Made by a program: the position numbers and the translations under genes
Assembly: GCA_027943335.1 (NCBI GenBank)
Contig: BSBK01001304.1
Coordinates: 434,001-498,000, forward strand
Reading direction: 5' to 3'
Source of the DNA: Chamaecyparis obtusa
Taxonomy: Eukaryota > Streptophyta > Pinopsida > Cupressales > Cupressaceae
Length of the DNA stretch: 64,000 nucleotides
Shown: one piece after another, positions 46,855 to 59,345 of the stretch
How positions within the stretch are numbered: position 1 is the stretch's first letter
Layout: every line of letters starts with the position of its first letter
Notes under the pieces: generated by a model
What the model was told of the DNA's origin: nothing
What the model saw: only the letters and a program-made list of their open reading frames with translations
Databases searched by the model: none

Positions 46855-46866
46855 GCTCTAATACCA
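46855..46866 (-). promoter_or_regulatory. E11 primer binding site
   Basis: TGGTATTAGAGC on the minus strand, two bases inside the LTR, with one C-to-T change from the initiator-Met site. Confidence 0.8.
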
Positions 46867-46868
46867 AT

Positions 46869-48488
46869 TATTAGGAATAGTCCCAAGAGATAACTAAGAG
46901 ATGGGGTGAATTAGTTATCTAAAAGTTTCAATTCTTTGTCCAATTAAGTATACTTCAACATAAAGCATAAACATAATGAAAGAACACTTGAAAAAAACAC
47001 CAATATTTTTGTTACAGAGAAACCAAATAGGTAAAAACCTTGGTGGGAATTGACACCCACTAATATTCTATACTAGTGTATTATGATCCTTGATAGAAGA
47101 TCCATAACCCTATTAGGATTTTCTTTATAGTATATTTAGTATAGTAGACCTGATCAGGGTCAGACCCTATTAGGAGTCTTTTACAATAGTCCCTGTTAGG
47201 GGAGAGGACACATTGTCTAAGAGCACACTACTCAAAGGGGTGAAGACTAAAACCTTTTTTTTAACAGATACACACTATATAAGGATATTGGTGAACTTCT
47301 CTTTGACCTACTATTTGGATCAATTCCAATGTATAGCACAAATAATTTACTTGGTCTAGTTAAAGGATTTCAATCACCCTGTTAAAAGTGAGCCTGGTCA
47401 AAGGACTTACATACATTCCATTAGAATGCAACCTCTGTTGAAAGGATTTAACATATGACTGTTAGGTCAACCTCTGTTAGAAGGATTTTGATTGTTACAA
47501 TGGTTAGAAAGTAGTAGCAGTATTGATCTGAAAAACATACAACTCACTTTGCAAATATTAGATCCAATTTCGTACACAAATGCTAGTTTACTGACTTTGA
47601 AACTTTGCCATCTCCATCTTTGATTTTCTTGAAACTTTTCTTCAAGCAATCACCACACTTCTCCTTCAGCCTTTTTTCTTATATAGTCAATAAAACCTAC
47701 TATTCTTCCAGCATCTACTTCACCCATGCATTCTCAAATCTAATTTTTTGGTTCCCTTAATACTTTCCTCTGTTAGGTTAACTTATCTTTTTCTGCTTAA
47801 GCTTCTTCGTAGATCTTAGGGTTAGGTTAGATTCATTGAATATACCTACTTCATGTTCTTCATCTCCTCTTCTAGAGTCATCTCAAATCTTCAAAAATAT
47901 TTACAATAAAAGGTTTTACAAATAATTAAATGCTTCCATACAATCAATAGATAAAGTCAACATGTTTTACATAATCCAAGAATTCAACAATGTCAGCTCC
48001 AAATCTGAATTCTCTTCAAATATAAAATTATTGATGCTTGGTCAATACTATGATCACCCACTCAGTCTCCATGTAAAACACTCGGTCACTACTAAAACTA
48101 TTTCCTCAGCATATACTATCTTCCTCGACAAATTACTGATACTCGATCGACATTAGATTTTTTCTTGGCATCCACTAAGTCGGTCGACACTAACATAACT
48201 CGGCTTAAACATGATTTCTTCATTTTTGCTTAGCTAAGCCTACCAGTTTAGTCTTCAATCTTACTAAGATAAACAATACATTATCTCATCATTATGCAAC
48301 ATATTCAAGTACACTTTGTAGTATCAAGATAACTCAACCTTTCCTTAGGTGCTATTGTTACCAACCTTGCCCAACTCTTTCACAACAATTCAATAGATAT
48401 AGTACTTTCCTAAGTAGCAATAGTCTTACCAGTTAAGGTTTTGACATCAATGAGAATAAAAAAATTATTTCAATTGCAGTTTCCAATA
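46869..48488 (-). repeat. E11 5' LTR (about 1620 bp)
   Basis: The inner edge on the plus strand is TATTAGGAATAG (TG changed to TA). The outer edge is proposed at TTTCCAATA, which gives a TGTTGGAAAC-like start as in E2. It contains CCTGTTAGG motifs (about 47105-47200), plus-strand CTTATATA at 47678-47685 (a minus-strand TATA box), and several CTCGGT/CTCGG words (48070-48210). No genes. Confidence 0.65.
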
Positions 48489-49291
48489 GTATAGCCTTGT
48501 TACAAGAGTGAAAAATAACTAGAGGCCTTATATACCTCGGCACATTGACATGGGTTACCATTTTACATTGTCTAGCTGAGTGACCATTGTAGTTACATAT
48601 TTGACATGTAACATTCTAGGAATTTCTTGTATTTGGTTGATTCTAATTATTTTGAGTCTTGTTCTTCTAACTTTTGTTACAATTCATAGATGTATGACCA
48701 AATTTATTGCAAGAATAACAAATTAACCATTGAAAGGTCTTACCTCTTTACAATTCCTTTCTATATGTCCATGCTTGTTACATGCATAATAAGTTCAGTC
48801 TACTTGCTTCCGCTCATCCTTAGATAGTTCAATACTATTTTTAGTCTAACTTATAGTCTCCTTAGCATCTGTGGTGTCTTTAGGTGCATTCATTCTTTCT
48901 CGCATATTGTCAATCTGATTCTGTACTTCATTGAATCCAATGCCACTAGTATCTCCTTTAAGCTTCTGAGCATATAGTTGAAATTCAATCAGATCCTTTC
49001 TTGTGTGTGATTTGTTAATGTGATTCTTAGCCTCTTTCAATTTAGATTCCAAGCTTTCTTTGTTGTTTCTTAGCTCCAAGATTTCCATGTTTTCTTTCCT
49101 TAATTATTCATTCACTTGAAGGTTCTCCCTGATTTGTTCTTCATAGACATCTTGATTGTTGGTTATCTTATCATCCAATTCTTCAATCTTTTCTTTTAAG
49201 GATGAATTTTCTTCATTCAACTTCTTGATCATTATCCCTAAATTAGTGGTAGGGCATTCTTTCAAATCTTTTCTTAGCCTTTTGATGACAT
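48489..49291 (-). pseudogene. E12 gag, main part (decayed)
   Basis: On the minus strand: a Lys/Glu-rich coiled coil (48846-49088 and upstream to 49291: ELRNNKESLESKLKEAKNHI), then knuckles YACNKHGHIERNC (first Cys to Tyr) and CQICNYNGHSARQC (intact). It follows the E3 gag in order. The 5' end lies at 63377-63500, beyond E13. It is cut on the left by E11. Confidence 0.75.
49287..49291. repeat. Target site duplication of E13 (GACAT), left copy
   Basis: GACAT precedes TGTTGGAATTAGG and is repeated at 63372-63376 after the GATTAACA end. Removal rejoins the E12 gag coiled-coil reading. Confidence 0.9.
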
Positions 49292-50511
49292 TGTTGGAAT
49301 TAGGAGAGATAGGTACTAAGAGGGTAGGGGTGAATCAATGCCTTCAAAACTTTTACTTGTGAACCTTTCTGATCTATAACATCATTCAATAATAACCAAC
49401 CAAAATAACTTGGATCTAATTGCATGAATCAATCATCTAGTTAACTTAAGAAAAGAAAATAGTATCAATTGAATATGACAATCACATAACACAAGTATTT
49501 TGGTAATGTAAAAACCCTTGTTAGAAGGTAAAAACTACGGTGGGGATGACACCCACAAATTCTTCACTACTGTAGATAGAAAAGGTTTTCCTATTAGGGT
49601 AACAAGTTTTGATCACTTTTGGTGATCTTACCCTGTTAGGAGTACAGTGTTAGATCAGCTAGATCTACCTAGTTATAGGATTTTAACAACACTAATGAAG
49701 TGTGCACTCGGTTAAGAGATTTACATAAGATGGTTAAGTCTACTCTGCTAAGAGATTTTATCCAAAAAATTTATTACAATTGTCAGAAGGTAATAGGAAA
49801 TTATTTTCTAGTTGACAACTCAATTGTCTGAAATAGATCTATGAATGCTCAATAAAATATCACCTTGACTGTGATGAATTTTTGCTCTAAATCTGCTCAG
49901 CAGCCTTCTCTGATTCTGCTAATTCTGATAACCTTTGTGCTCTGTTCTATAAACTAATTGACTTGAAGTTAAGCAATGGCTTCAAGTGCTCCTTAAATCA
50001 TATTTTTCTTCATTGGAAAAATGATGTGAACACACAAAATATATAGTTTTATGTTTTTCTGCTATAACAAAAATTAGGTTACAATACATAATCATAACCC
50101 TAAGATCTATGGTAGAAAATTATCCTAGATCAACTATTACAATAAGATAAACATTTCATTTAATGAGTATCTTTTACAATAATTATTGCTTGATCTTTGT
50201 AAACCATTTTAGGATCTGTTGTAACTATTTGCATAGAAGAATGTTCCATTTTAGAATACTATTCCATTTCTTGTGATCCTTGGTAGATAATGTATAAACT
50301 ACTCGGTGTATACTATGATGCTTGATGTTTACTATCTATCAGTGTCAGTGTCTACTAGTTCTTGGTAAATTGTATAGTGCTCGATGTAGAGGCTTTACCA
50401 ACTGCTCTATCTTACTTCTCATTACTGACCAACTCAATATAAGTAACTGACTGATCTCCTTGATATCCTTTGATACTAATGACAACCTTAAATTCTCAAT
50501 AGAGATTAACT
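49292..50511 (-). repeat. E13 3' LTR (1220 bp)
   Basis: The plus-strand edges are TGTTGGAATTAGG and GATTAACT. It contains the TTACCCTGTTAGGAGT motif series, CTCGGT words near 50300-50370 and a TATATA stretch near 50036. No genes. Confidence 0.85.
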
Positions 50512-50757
50512 ATCTCCCCCTTTGGCATTAGTATCAAAACTTCAAATGTATATAGACAAAATGTTCTATATGTTCCTTATATCTCCCCTATATACATATC
50601 CACATTAAAAAAAAAATTGAGTACAAAGTACTCCCCCTCGGTGCATGCTCCTGGTAGTATGTAGTATACATAGCAAAGTACTTATTTCACATATACATGG
50701 TTTCCCCCTTTTAGATAATAATGCCAAATACAAAAGAAATATATTGTATACTTACAT
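50512..50757 (-). promoter_or_regulatory. E13 paired polypurine tracts
   Basis: On the minus strand, CCAAAGGGGGAGATA (about 50512-50527) abuts the 3' LTR, and AAAAGGGGGAAACC (about 50699-50713) lies about 188 bp upstream. No coding sequence. Confidence 0.7.
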
Positions 50758-53588
50758 CTAATAAAAAATGTGTTGGTGGGTTTTCTTTAGAGACTCCAAG
50801 AGATTTTCCCACTCCTCTTTCAAGTTGGTGAGAGCAATATTCTCAAGACCAACTTGTGCATGCATGTCAAAGATATTATCTAACACAAAAATCTCCAGTG
50901 TTGCGACTACTTTCTCAGCTTTGACAATATGTGCTTCAAAAAATTTTAGGTATGGAATGAGTTCTGTTTGTTACTCTATGACCTGATCAGTGATTTTCTC
51001 TTCTTGTTTCCTTAAGTCTTCTATCAACCACCAGAGTTCCTAAACTCGGTGAATATGCTTTAAGAAAGCATGAGGCTCAGTTATAGAAGCCATTGTACTT
51101 AACTTGATTTCATCTTCCAATCCTTTTATCTTTTCACTAACTTCTATAGTGAAGATGTCTAAAGTGCAAAGATTTAGCAAAAATTGACAGATTATCTGGG
51201 TGATGGATTTGACATCAGTAATTTCCTCAGATAATTTGACCATTCCAATGGCCACTTCTTTGCTAATTCTTTCAGCCAATTTATCCTATATTTTAGATTC
51301 TATTATTTCTTCAATTCATTTATTTGTATCACAATCTAGGGAATTGATCTTCTCAGCTAGTGTAGCAAGTTGATCTATGATGGGATTAATCTCATCAATA
51401 TTTATCTCTAGTGATATCTATTGTAGAATATCCCTCACATGAGTTAACAATTCTTTTCATTTGTGTTCTTGCAGCAGCTTTTCTTGTGCCGCTTTCCTTG
51501 AACATAGCTCCCCATATTTACTTAGTTTGTTGGGGCTTAGGGTCCTCAGGTCACAATCTAGTATAATTATGACTTTGTCAAATTTAACTAGCCCTTTTCC
51601 TTTCTTCTTCTTCTTTTATGCAAGAGGTGAATTTTCCTCAATAATAACAAAAACTTTTTCTCCACTCTTCAGAGTATCCTTCCCAATTGACATAGTATCT
51701 TCCTTCTTCTACTCCTTGATTGCCAGTGTCTTGGTAGATTGAGTGGGAGCTTTGGATGTAGTGTCAGGTGGGTTTACCTTAGTTGTCTTGGTTTCTTCTG
51801 CTATCTTGGTATCTATAGACTGTGCCTCTATTTTTTTAGGCTCATTTGTATTTGTAGGTTGTGCAGGTGCTTGTATCCCTGTTGTTTCCTTAGCTTTCTC
51901 AGGATGAGAGTCATCAAGTTGTATGTGGGAAATTATTTCAACTACCTTTGCAAGTACAGGAAGTTCACCTAGTAAAGATGTGAATACAATTTTAGTGTTT
52001 AGTGCTTCATCTTTTTTTGGTGCAATAGTCACATCTTCATCATCTTTATCATCAGGATCTCCATTTGTGATGTCCTCAATGAGTACATCATCATCAATTT
52101 TCTTCTACAATTGGATCTCTACTTGATCCGATGCATCCCGTGATATTATTATCTCTTCTTTTTGTTTGGTGATATCAATTTCCTTGGTAACTGATATACA
52201 AGTGTCCTTTAACTTCTTTCCCTTGCCATCATCAATGTAAATACCTTTACCTTTAGAATTGTGTCTCTTTTTAGACAATTTCAGGAATGCTTCCTATTCA
52301 GCTTTCTCTTCTACTTCTAGAATTGATGTCCATAGGGAGTCACATGTGATATCTATATCCACCACATTTTCATCTAGTATTTTCATGGCTTGATTCTTGG
52401 GCTAAAATCTTTCTTGGTACTTGGTCAAATATTCTTCATGTTCCCTAAAGCTTAAATGTGTGGTTGTCCTAACTAAGGACCTTTCTCTTTTTGTTTTCTT
52501 TGTATTCAGTGCAATAGCCCATCTCTCAAAGATTTTTTCATCTAATGCCTTTGGTAGTGCACATGCAAATTCCATTGGTACCTTTTTGAATTTTATCATC
52601 ATCTGGATGATAGCATGTTCTATCTTTGTTTGATCCTTAGTTGACATTTTGTGAAAGTTATCTATTCCTGGATCAGTGAGATTTCCATTTTCAATTATAT
52701 CTTCAATTATTTCTTCTATTGTACTTGCCTTGTGTTTGATCACCTTGAACTAATTAGTGTCATTGTTAGATTCCTCAAGATCTTCTTTACTTCTTACCAA
52801 TTTCCTTCTTTTCTTTGGTACTTCAGCTACAAGTTTGTTCTTTCTTTTGACATATTTTCTTGTCGGTGTAGCTGCCCTTAATTTCTTAACTTTTATTTCT
52901 TCTTTCATCGGTGAGGCTGTAGTTGATGACCTTGTTTTCATACCCTTTTGTTCTGGTAACTGCTTTCCCTGTTCAATATTGGTAGGACAAACTGGTGTGG
53001 GATCCTTTTCTTTGTCTGTCTTAGTCTCCTCACTATCATATGGCTTGTCAGCCAACTGTAACTATCATTCAGTTATGTCTTTGACTAGTGACTCTTCAGA
53101 TGAGTCTGATACATTTCCATATCTTTCTAATAGATATTTCTTCATTTTCTTCACCCTTCTTGACATTTTTCCAATCTCTATGTCTATAGAGATACGTGAC
53201 TTGGCTTCTTCATATGTGCTGAACCTAGTGGCAGTGATATGTATTGGTAATTCTAGCAGACCATTTATAGATTTCAAGGCTAAATCATAGCTCATTTTGT
53301 ATCCCATCTGTGCTAGCCATTTTGTTCTTGGCTCTATGGCCTTTATCATAGAGTGATCTATACTAACTACAAAACATATATCATTTTCAAATTTAATCAC
53401 TAGTTCCCTCGAAATTATACTCCTTTGATGCATGTTGCTCTTAAATTCTTTGAAGTATGCATCAAATTCTATGTTCATATTATGTCCTAAACTTTTCATC
53501 ATTTCACCAATTTGTGCAATTATCAGTTTATCTGATTGCCCGTTTACTTTACTGATACCAGGTATATATTTTTGTAGATAGAAGAATG
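50758..53588 (-). pseudogene. E13 unrecognised ORF, part 2 (C-terminal three quarters)
   Basis: It continues part 1 (59346-60125) in the same frame once E14 and one GAATG are removed, ending at TAG 50758-50760. Blocks: a 145-codon open stretch (53065-53502, HITATRFSTYEEAKSRISI), a Lys/Arg-rich region with PKKRRKL near 52798-52818, resembling a nuclear localisation signal, an open stretch at 52402-52743 (FERWAIALNTKKTKRE), a Thr/Pro-rich tail (51709-52032), and a Leu/Glu/Lys-rich region (50760-51279) likely to be coiled coil. About a dozen stops interrupt it, without frameshifts. I recognise no enzyme motif. A structural or DNA/RNA-binding role is possible but unproven. Confidence 0.65.
53584..53588. 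repeat. Target site duplication of E14 (GAATG), left copy
   Basis: GAATG before TATTAGAAAG is repeated at 59346-59350 after CCTAATA. Its removal restores the reading frame of the E13 ORF. Confidence 0.9.
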
Positions 53589-54786
53589 TATTAGAAAGTA
53601 AAGTCCACCAACATAAATAAGAGGGGGGGTTGAATTAGTTATTAGATAATTATAACCTTTAACATCTTCAACAACATTTAACCATGTAAGCAATGCAATT
53701 ACTAACCATACAAAGATATTCATACACAATAACACAAGATATGTTGACTAGGGAACCTCTTGATCAAAGAGTAAACCCTGGTGGGAATGATGCCCACAAA
53801 AGATACACTAATATGAATATTCCTTGTGAAAGGATGGACTTTTTTAGGAGTCTTATGAAATACATTCAGTACATATGAATCCCTGTTAGGAGATTTTGAA
53901 TCCATGTTAAAAGATTCTAACCCTGTTAGGAGTTATGGAAGACAGAAGGACCCACTTCCCAAATAGCTTCAGGGTAAGATCACTGAACACACTATCTAAA
54001 TAACCTTAATATTATTCAACAAAATAATATGAAATAGGTTACCTCCTCACTATGCCAAACTACACTCACTGCTACATCAGATCTCAATTCCAGATCTCTG
54101 TACTTCGCATGTCTTCCTTCACAATTTTGCTTTCACAATCTCTTAGCTCTTTTCTTCAATTCATGCTTACATTCACATGAAACCAAAAAATGCTCACACT
54201 TATTTCACATTACAACTACATCAAAATTCATTACAACAAGGAAAAAAATTCCTTCTTTTATACCACACTCAAATAATTACAATTGAGTCGGCATCCAATT
54301 ACAAAATAAAAGATTCCACATGCTACATCAAAATTACACAAAACTGTCAGCTTCCAAATGCAATAACTCTTCACTCATGTGACCTCAAAGTTTATACTAT
54401 TAGAAGGTCACCATCAATGTGTCTCAAACTTCCCTTTAACTATGCAAAACTAGATTCCATCCCAATTAGGAGATATCATTTGATTTCCACAAACCGCTAC
54501 TCAGGAACACTGCCTAAATACTGCTTCAACCAAAATGCTTATAACTTTTCATGTACATGTCATACTGACTTTCACTCTTAACCATAGACATATAACATAT
54601 CAAAGAGTATAACCTCAACATCGTATAGCTCCAATTACAATATCCCATGTGCGCTAATCAAAACATTGTCTACTTCTCTACTAGTCTCCAAAAGATCACT
54701 GTGTTGACATCAATGACAATCATAGTCATGAATGCAACAACAACTACTATAGAATGAATACCAATATCTAACATTCATTCCTAACA
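53589..54786 (-). repeat. E14 3' LTR (1198 bp)
   Basis: The plus-strand edges are TATTAGAAAGTAAAG and CATTCCTAACA. It contains CCCTGTTAGGAG motifs (53880-53935) and a 7-G run near the inner edge. Open frames inside (for example 54177-54581) recur in the other LTR and are not genes. Confidence 0.85.
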
Positions 54787-55180
54787 ATCTCCCCCATTGG
54801 CATTGATGGAAACATAGATGAAAAACATCCAATGTTCCAAAAATCCAATACTGCAACATTATTGCTCTAATGGTCTGAAAAATTCTTCAAGTCCTCTTCA
54901 TCAATCAAATCTTTCTTCATTTTCCTATTTAGTTCTCTCCATTAGATGGTACAAAGGGTTTTTAATGTACACTTCTCCCCCATTGACATCAATGATAGAA
55001 ATTTCATCACTATGTTAACAACAACTCAATGTCAAAAGACATTGTTCATAAAATACATTCACAAGAGCTCTCGTGACTCAACTCAGATACACATACTTCC
55101 CCATAGAGGAAGTACCAAAATCCAATCCAGAAAAAAGATAGGGCTCATATACCACTAGATGGATGCAACCAACTGCATCA
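54787..55180 (-). promoter_or_regulatory. E14 paired polypurine tracts and 3' untranslated segment
   Basis: On the minus strand, CCAATGGGGGAGATTG abuts the LTR (about 54783-54798), and TCAATGGGGGAGAAG lies at about 54971-54986, about 185 bp upstream. The rest of the 394 bp is noncoding. Confidence 0.7.
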
Positions 55181-56155
55181 TTACTCAAAAGTAGGCTGGG
55201 GCATAACCCCAAGCATACCTCTTAGATACTCAAATGTATCCTTAGGTAAAGGATTTGTAAATATGTCTGCTATCTGATCCTTTGTGCTTATGTATTCGAA
55301 TCTTACTTCTTTCTCAGCAACTTTCTCTCTTACAACATGATACTTGATCTCTATATGTTTAGTCTTAGAATGCAATACGGGATTCTTAGACATACTGACT
55401 GTGCTAGTGTTATCACAATGTGTGACAACAGGTTCAACAAACATAATTTCAATATCCTTTAGCATCTGCTTCATCCAAATTATCTGGTTACAATTGTTTG
55501 CTACTGCTACATATTCTACTTCTATTGTACTTTGTGAAATACAATTTTGCTTCTTGCTCAACTAGGAAACCAATCTTCCTCCAAGAAAAAAGGCTCCACC
55601 ACTGGTGCTTTTCTTATCATCAACACTACCTCCCTAATCAACATCTTTATATGTACATAGGGTAAAATCATCATATTTTTCATACCACAATCCATAGTCC
55701 ATTGTGCCTCTTAAATATCTCAGTATCCTCTTTATTGCTGCATAATGTGACTCTCTAGGTTCAGCTTGAAATCTTGCTACCATTCCAACTGAATGTGTTA
55801 TATCTGGTCTAGTTTGTGTTAAGTACTACAATCCTCCAATCATGGATCCGTATTTCTTCTTCTCAACTACTATGTTTCATCTTTGCTTGATAGTTTATGT
55901 CGTGTAACCATAGGTGTTCCAATTGGTTTATAGTTCTCCATTCCAAATATTTTTAGCAAATCATTCAAGTACTTTATCTGCCTAACAAAGATAACATCAT
56001 TGTTCTGTGTTATCTGTAATCCCAAAAAGTATTTCATCTCACCAATCATACTCATTTCAAATTCAGTCTTCATTTCATCAGCAATTTGTCACTAGCTTCA
56101 CCTTCTCCTCCAAAAATAATGTCATCAACAAAAATAACTATAACTAACAAACCAT
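55181..56155 (-). pseudogene. E14 RT C-terminal half and RNase H (decayed)
   Basis: On the minus strand it starts with the active-site block VIFVDDIIFGGEGEASDKL, then MKTEFEMSMIGEMKYFLGLQI, QIKYLNDLLKIFGMENYKP, a broken middle (55562-55870) and an open 126-codon RNase H end (55181-55561: KKQNCISQSTIEVEYVA, HCDNTSTVSMSKNPV, DQIADIFTNPLPKD). The RT N-terminal half is missing through the deletion near 56150-56160. Confidence 0.85.
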
Positions 56156-56700
56156 TTTGTTCAGGGGTTCTAGGGGCTAAAAACTATCTCTTAATACCAT
56201 TCATTTCACAAAAAGTGTTAAAATCTCTAGAAGTAAATTCACCACCTCTATCAGATCTCAAACATTTAATCTTCATTCTAGATTCATTCTCAACTTTATT
56301 CTTAATGATCTTAAACTTATCAAATGCTTCATATTTTTCTTTCAGAAATGCAATCCACATCATTCTTGTAAAATCATCACCAAGAATCATAAAATACCTT
56401 TCTCCATAGAATCCTCTAGTCCTAGTAGGACCACTCAAGTCTGTATGAACAATCTCCAACTTCTTTGCTGATGTGAACTTCTTACTAGGAAATGAACTTC
56501 TCTTCTGCTTAGCCATCACACATTCTTTGCAAATCATGTTAGTAGGCTTCATAATTTTAGGCAAATCCCTTACTACAAGTGTAGTACTCACTCTCACAAT
56601 GTTATCAAAGTTTATATGACAAAACCTTTTATGCCATAACCAACTATCATCAATTTTAGTAATCAACCATGTCATCTAAGTAGGATTCAACTAAAATACA
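56156..56700 (-). pseudogene. E14 integrase, lacking its third catalytic residue
   Basis: The HHCC zinc region (WLWHKRFCHINFDNI, ICKECVMAKQ) and the first two catalytic Asp blocks (VHTDLSGP, RSDRGGEF) are intact in an open stretch of 163 codons. After a stop, APRTPEQN is followed directly by RT sequence, so the GxxER block with the catalytic Glu and the whole C-terminal domain are gone. Confidence 0.85.
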
Positions 56701-57130
56701 TTACCTCTAGTTCTAGATCCAGTTCTAATCATATTTCCATCTTTATCCTTTATCACACAAGTTTTCTCAGTAAACCAAACTTAATATCCCTTATCCACTA
56801 ACTATCCAACACTCAAAATATTATGTTTCAATCCCTCAATAAATTAAACATCATCAATATTAGTCTTTCCATCAAGAGTAATAGATCATATACCTTTAAT
56901 CAAATAAGGTGCATTGTTACCAACTCTAACAACTCCTCCATCATAATTTTTAAACTTTATGAACTTCTTCATGTCACAAGTCATATGATGTGAACAACCA
57001 CTATCTATAATCCAATCAGCTTTCTTTTCAACTTGGGAAACTCATGCTTTTTCTTATTTAACATCAGATTCATAATTTTCTTCTTTAATTGCTACAAATC
57101 CTATTTCATCATTATTCTTAGTATCACTTT
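56701..57130 (-). pseudogene. E14 Copia protease (decayed)
   Basis: The reading ADWIIDSGCSHHMT near 57000 is the protease active site with the DSG intact. KNYDGGVVRVGNNAPYLIKG and GLKHNILSVG follow, with stops between. Confidence 0.75.
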
Positions 57131-58076
57131 CACTCAAGGTTCTTTCTATACTAGCTTCAAGATTCTTCATCATTAGCATAATAACATTCCTTAGATCTTC
57201 TTGGCTTGAAATTATTTCTTTACTTCTTAACTATCTTAGGACATTTAGATGCAAAATGACCATATTCTTGACAAGTCCAACATTTAAAAATTTTCTTACC
57301 ATCTGGTTCTCTTTTCACAAGCAAGGCAATACCTTATTCAATCTTCTTATCCTCTTCATTTCTAGATCTACTACTATTGGCATAATCTCCACTCACACTG
57401 GTACTTTTTGACAAAGTAGGATGAATACTAAGAGCACTAAATGTTCTCTCCATTCTAGGTAAGTCTCCTCATAACCTCAAGTTCATCTCTACTGCTTCCA
57501 ATCTTCCAAGAAGAGTTTCTCTTGTAAAGTTTGTAGTACAAGGTATAACTTGTTCAATCATTTGTGTTGTCTACTTAAATATAGGAGTCAATGTCCTCAA
57601 AATTTTCCATATCACTTCATTCTCTATTTTTTATCCTCCATAAGATTTTATTCCTGCAACAATTTCTGACATTCTACTAATATAGCTTCTAACAGATTCA
57701 TCTTCCATCATTCTAATATCATCAAATGCACATAGCCAATTATGTAATCTACCTCTTTTTGCATGTTCATCACCTTCAAAAGTAGAGTGTAAAGCTTTCA
57801 AAATTTCATTAGATTTCTTAAAACATTTTACCTGACTATATTCATTCTCGGGAAGTGTTGTCAAAAGTGCTTCTCTTGCAAGTACGTTACACATGAATAG
57901 ATCTACCTCATCTTTAGAACTGTTTCAAGAATGTCTTCTTCAATTATAGTCCTATCATTCTTTGTAATCAACCAATAACCTAGTCCTAAACATAATAGAT
58001 GTGCCTTCATCTTTTCCTTCTAGCTATCAAAATTTACTCCATCAAACTTAGGACTTTCTTTCTTGAAATTCGCCAT
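57131..58076 (-). pseudogene. E14 Copia gag (decayed)
   Basis: The likely start is ATG at 58076 (ANFKKESPKFDGVNFDS, then TAG where Trp is expected). The core at 57631-57894 is open: LREALLTTLPENEYSQV-like sequence (here LAREALLTTLPENEY), LKALHSTFEGDEHAKRGRL, YISRMSEIVAGI. The zinc knuckle CWTCQEYGHFASKC near 57240-57285 is intact. It belongs to the Copia gag family and would form particles. Confidence 0.85.
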
Positions 58077-58118
58077 GGATCTCCTTAAGCTATTAAAATT
58101 TCCTTTCAAGGACCTGCC

Positions 58119-58130
58119 ACTCTAATACCA
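58119..58130 (-). promoter_or_regulatory. E14 primer binding site
   Basis: TGGTATTAGAGT on the minus strand, two bases from the 5' LTR; an initiator-Met site with two changes. Confidence 0.75.
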
Positions 58131-58132
58131 AT

Positions 58133-59345
58133 TGTTAGAAAGTAAAGTCCACCAAGATAACTGAGAGGGGGGGGGGGGGGTGAATCAGTTATTAGATAAT
58201 TATAACCTTTAACATCTTCAACAACATTTGACCATGTAAGCAATGCAATTACTAACCATACAAAGATATTCATACATAATGACACAATAACACAAGATGT
58301 GTTGACTAGGGAACCTCTTGATCAAAGAGTAAACCCCATTGGGAATGATGCCCACAAAAGATGCACTAATATGAATATTATTTATGAAAGGATAGAATCT
58401 ATTAGAAGTCTTATGAAATAGATTTAGTACATATGAATCCCTGTTAGGAGATTTTGAATCCATGTTAAAGGATTCTAACCCTGTTAGGAGTTATGGAAGA
58501 GAGAAGGACCCACTGCCCAAATAGCTTCAGGGTAAGATCACTGAACACACTGTCCAAATAACTTTAATATTATTCAGTAGAATAGTATGAAATATGTTAC
58601 CTCCTCACTGTGCCAAACCACACTCACTGCTACATCAGATCTCAATTCTAGATCTTTGTACTTCACATGTCTTCCTTCACAATTTCACTTTCACAATCTC
58701 TTAGCTCTTTTCTTCACTTCATGCTTACATTCGCATGCAACCAAACCATTCTCACACTTCTTTCACATTACAACTACATAAAAATTCATTAAAACAAGGA
58801 AAAACATTTCTTCCTTTATACCACACTAAAATAATTACGAATGAGTCAGCATCCAATTACAAAATAAAAGATTCCACACACTACATCAAAATTACACAAA
58901 ACTATCGGCTTCCAAATATAATAACTCTTCACTCGTGGGACCTCAAAGTTTGCACTATGAACCACATCACCATCAATGTGTCTCAAAATTCCCTTTAACT
59001 ACACAAAACTGGATTCCATGCCGATTAGGAGATATCATCTAATTTCCACATACTGCTACTCAGGAACATTGCCTGAATACTGCTTCCACCAAAATGCTTA
59101 TAACTTTTCCTGTACATGTCGTACTGACTTGCACTCTTAACCATAGATATATAACATATCAAAGAGTATAACCTCAACATCACATAGCTCCAACTACAAT
59201 ATCCCATGTGCGCTAATCAAAACACTGTCTGCTTCTCTGCTAGTCTCCAGAAGATCACTATGTTGACATCAATGACAATCATAGTCATGAATGCAACAAC
59301 AACTGCTATAGAATGACTGCCAATATCTAGCATTCATTCCTAATA
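58133..59345 (-). repeat. E14 5' LTR (1213 bp)
   Basis: The plus-strand edges are TGTTAGAAAGTAAAG and CATTCCTAATA. It carries a run of 14 G (58167-58180), longer than in the 3' LTR. No genes; open frames at 58218-59207 match those of the other LTR. Confidence 0.85.

Larger units (their letters stand above)
43387..48488 (-). mobile_element. E11: Copia element missing its 3' end
   Basis: On the minus strand: LTR (46869-48488), PBS (46855-46866), gag, protease, integrase and RT, cut at 43387 within the RT C-terminus by the E10 junction. RNase H and the 3' LTR are missing. Integrase before RT shows the Copia order. It lies in the gag of E12. Motifs are close to those of E2, but the LTRs differ. 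Confidence 0.85.
53589..59345 (-). mobile_element. E14: Copia element with internal deletion, inside the E13 ORF
   Basis: The 5757-bp element has LTRs 53589-54786 (3') and 58133-59345 (5') and a GAATG duplication. On the minus strand: PBS, gag, protease, integrase core, then a direct jump from the integrase APRTPEQN block into the RT active-site block, followed by RT tail and RNase H. The interior is only 3.35 kb instead of the roughly 4.3 kb or more expected. One outer TG (53589) and one outer CA (59345) have become TA. LTR identity is roughly 94% by eye apart from small indels. Confidence 0.9.

Noticed and set aside
52757..53290. Plus-strand open frame of 177 residues rich in Ser, Leu and Phe, possibly a membrane protein
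   Set aside because: It is antisense to the E13 ORF; the hydrophobic look comes from complementing Lys/Glu/Arg codons.
50512..53588. Possible degraded RT or integrase hidden in E13
   Set aside because: No D-D-E, HHCC, YVDD or DSG block could be read in any frame, while one long frame accounts for the region.
54177..54581. Plus-strand open frame of 134 residues
   Set aside because: It lies entirely in the E14 3' LTR, and the matching part of the other LTR is broken differently.
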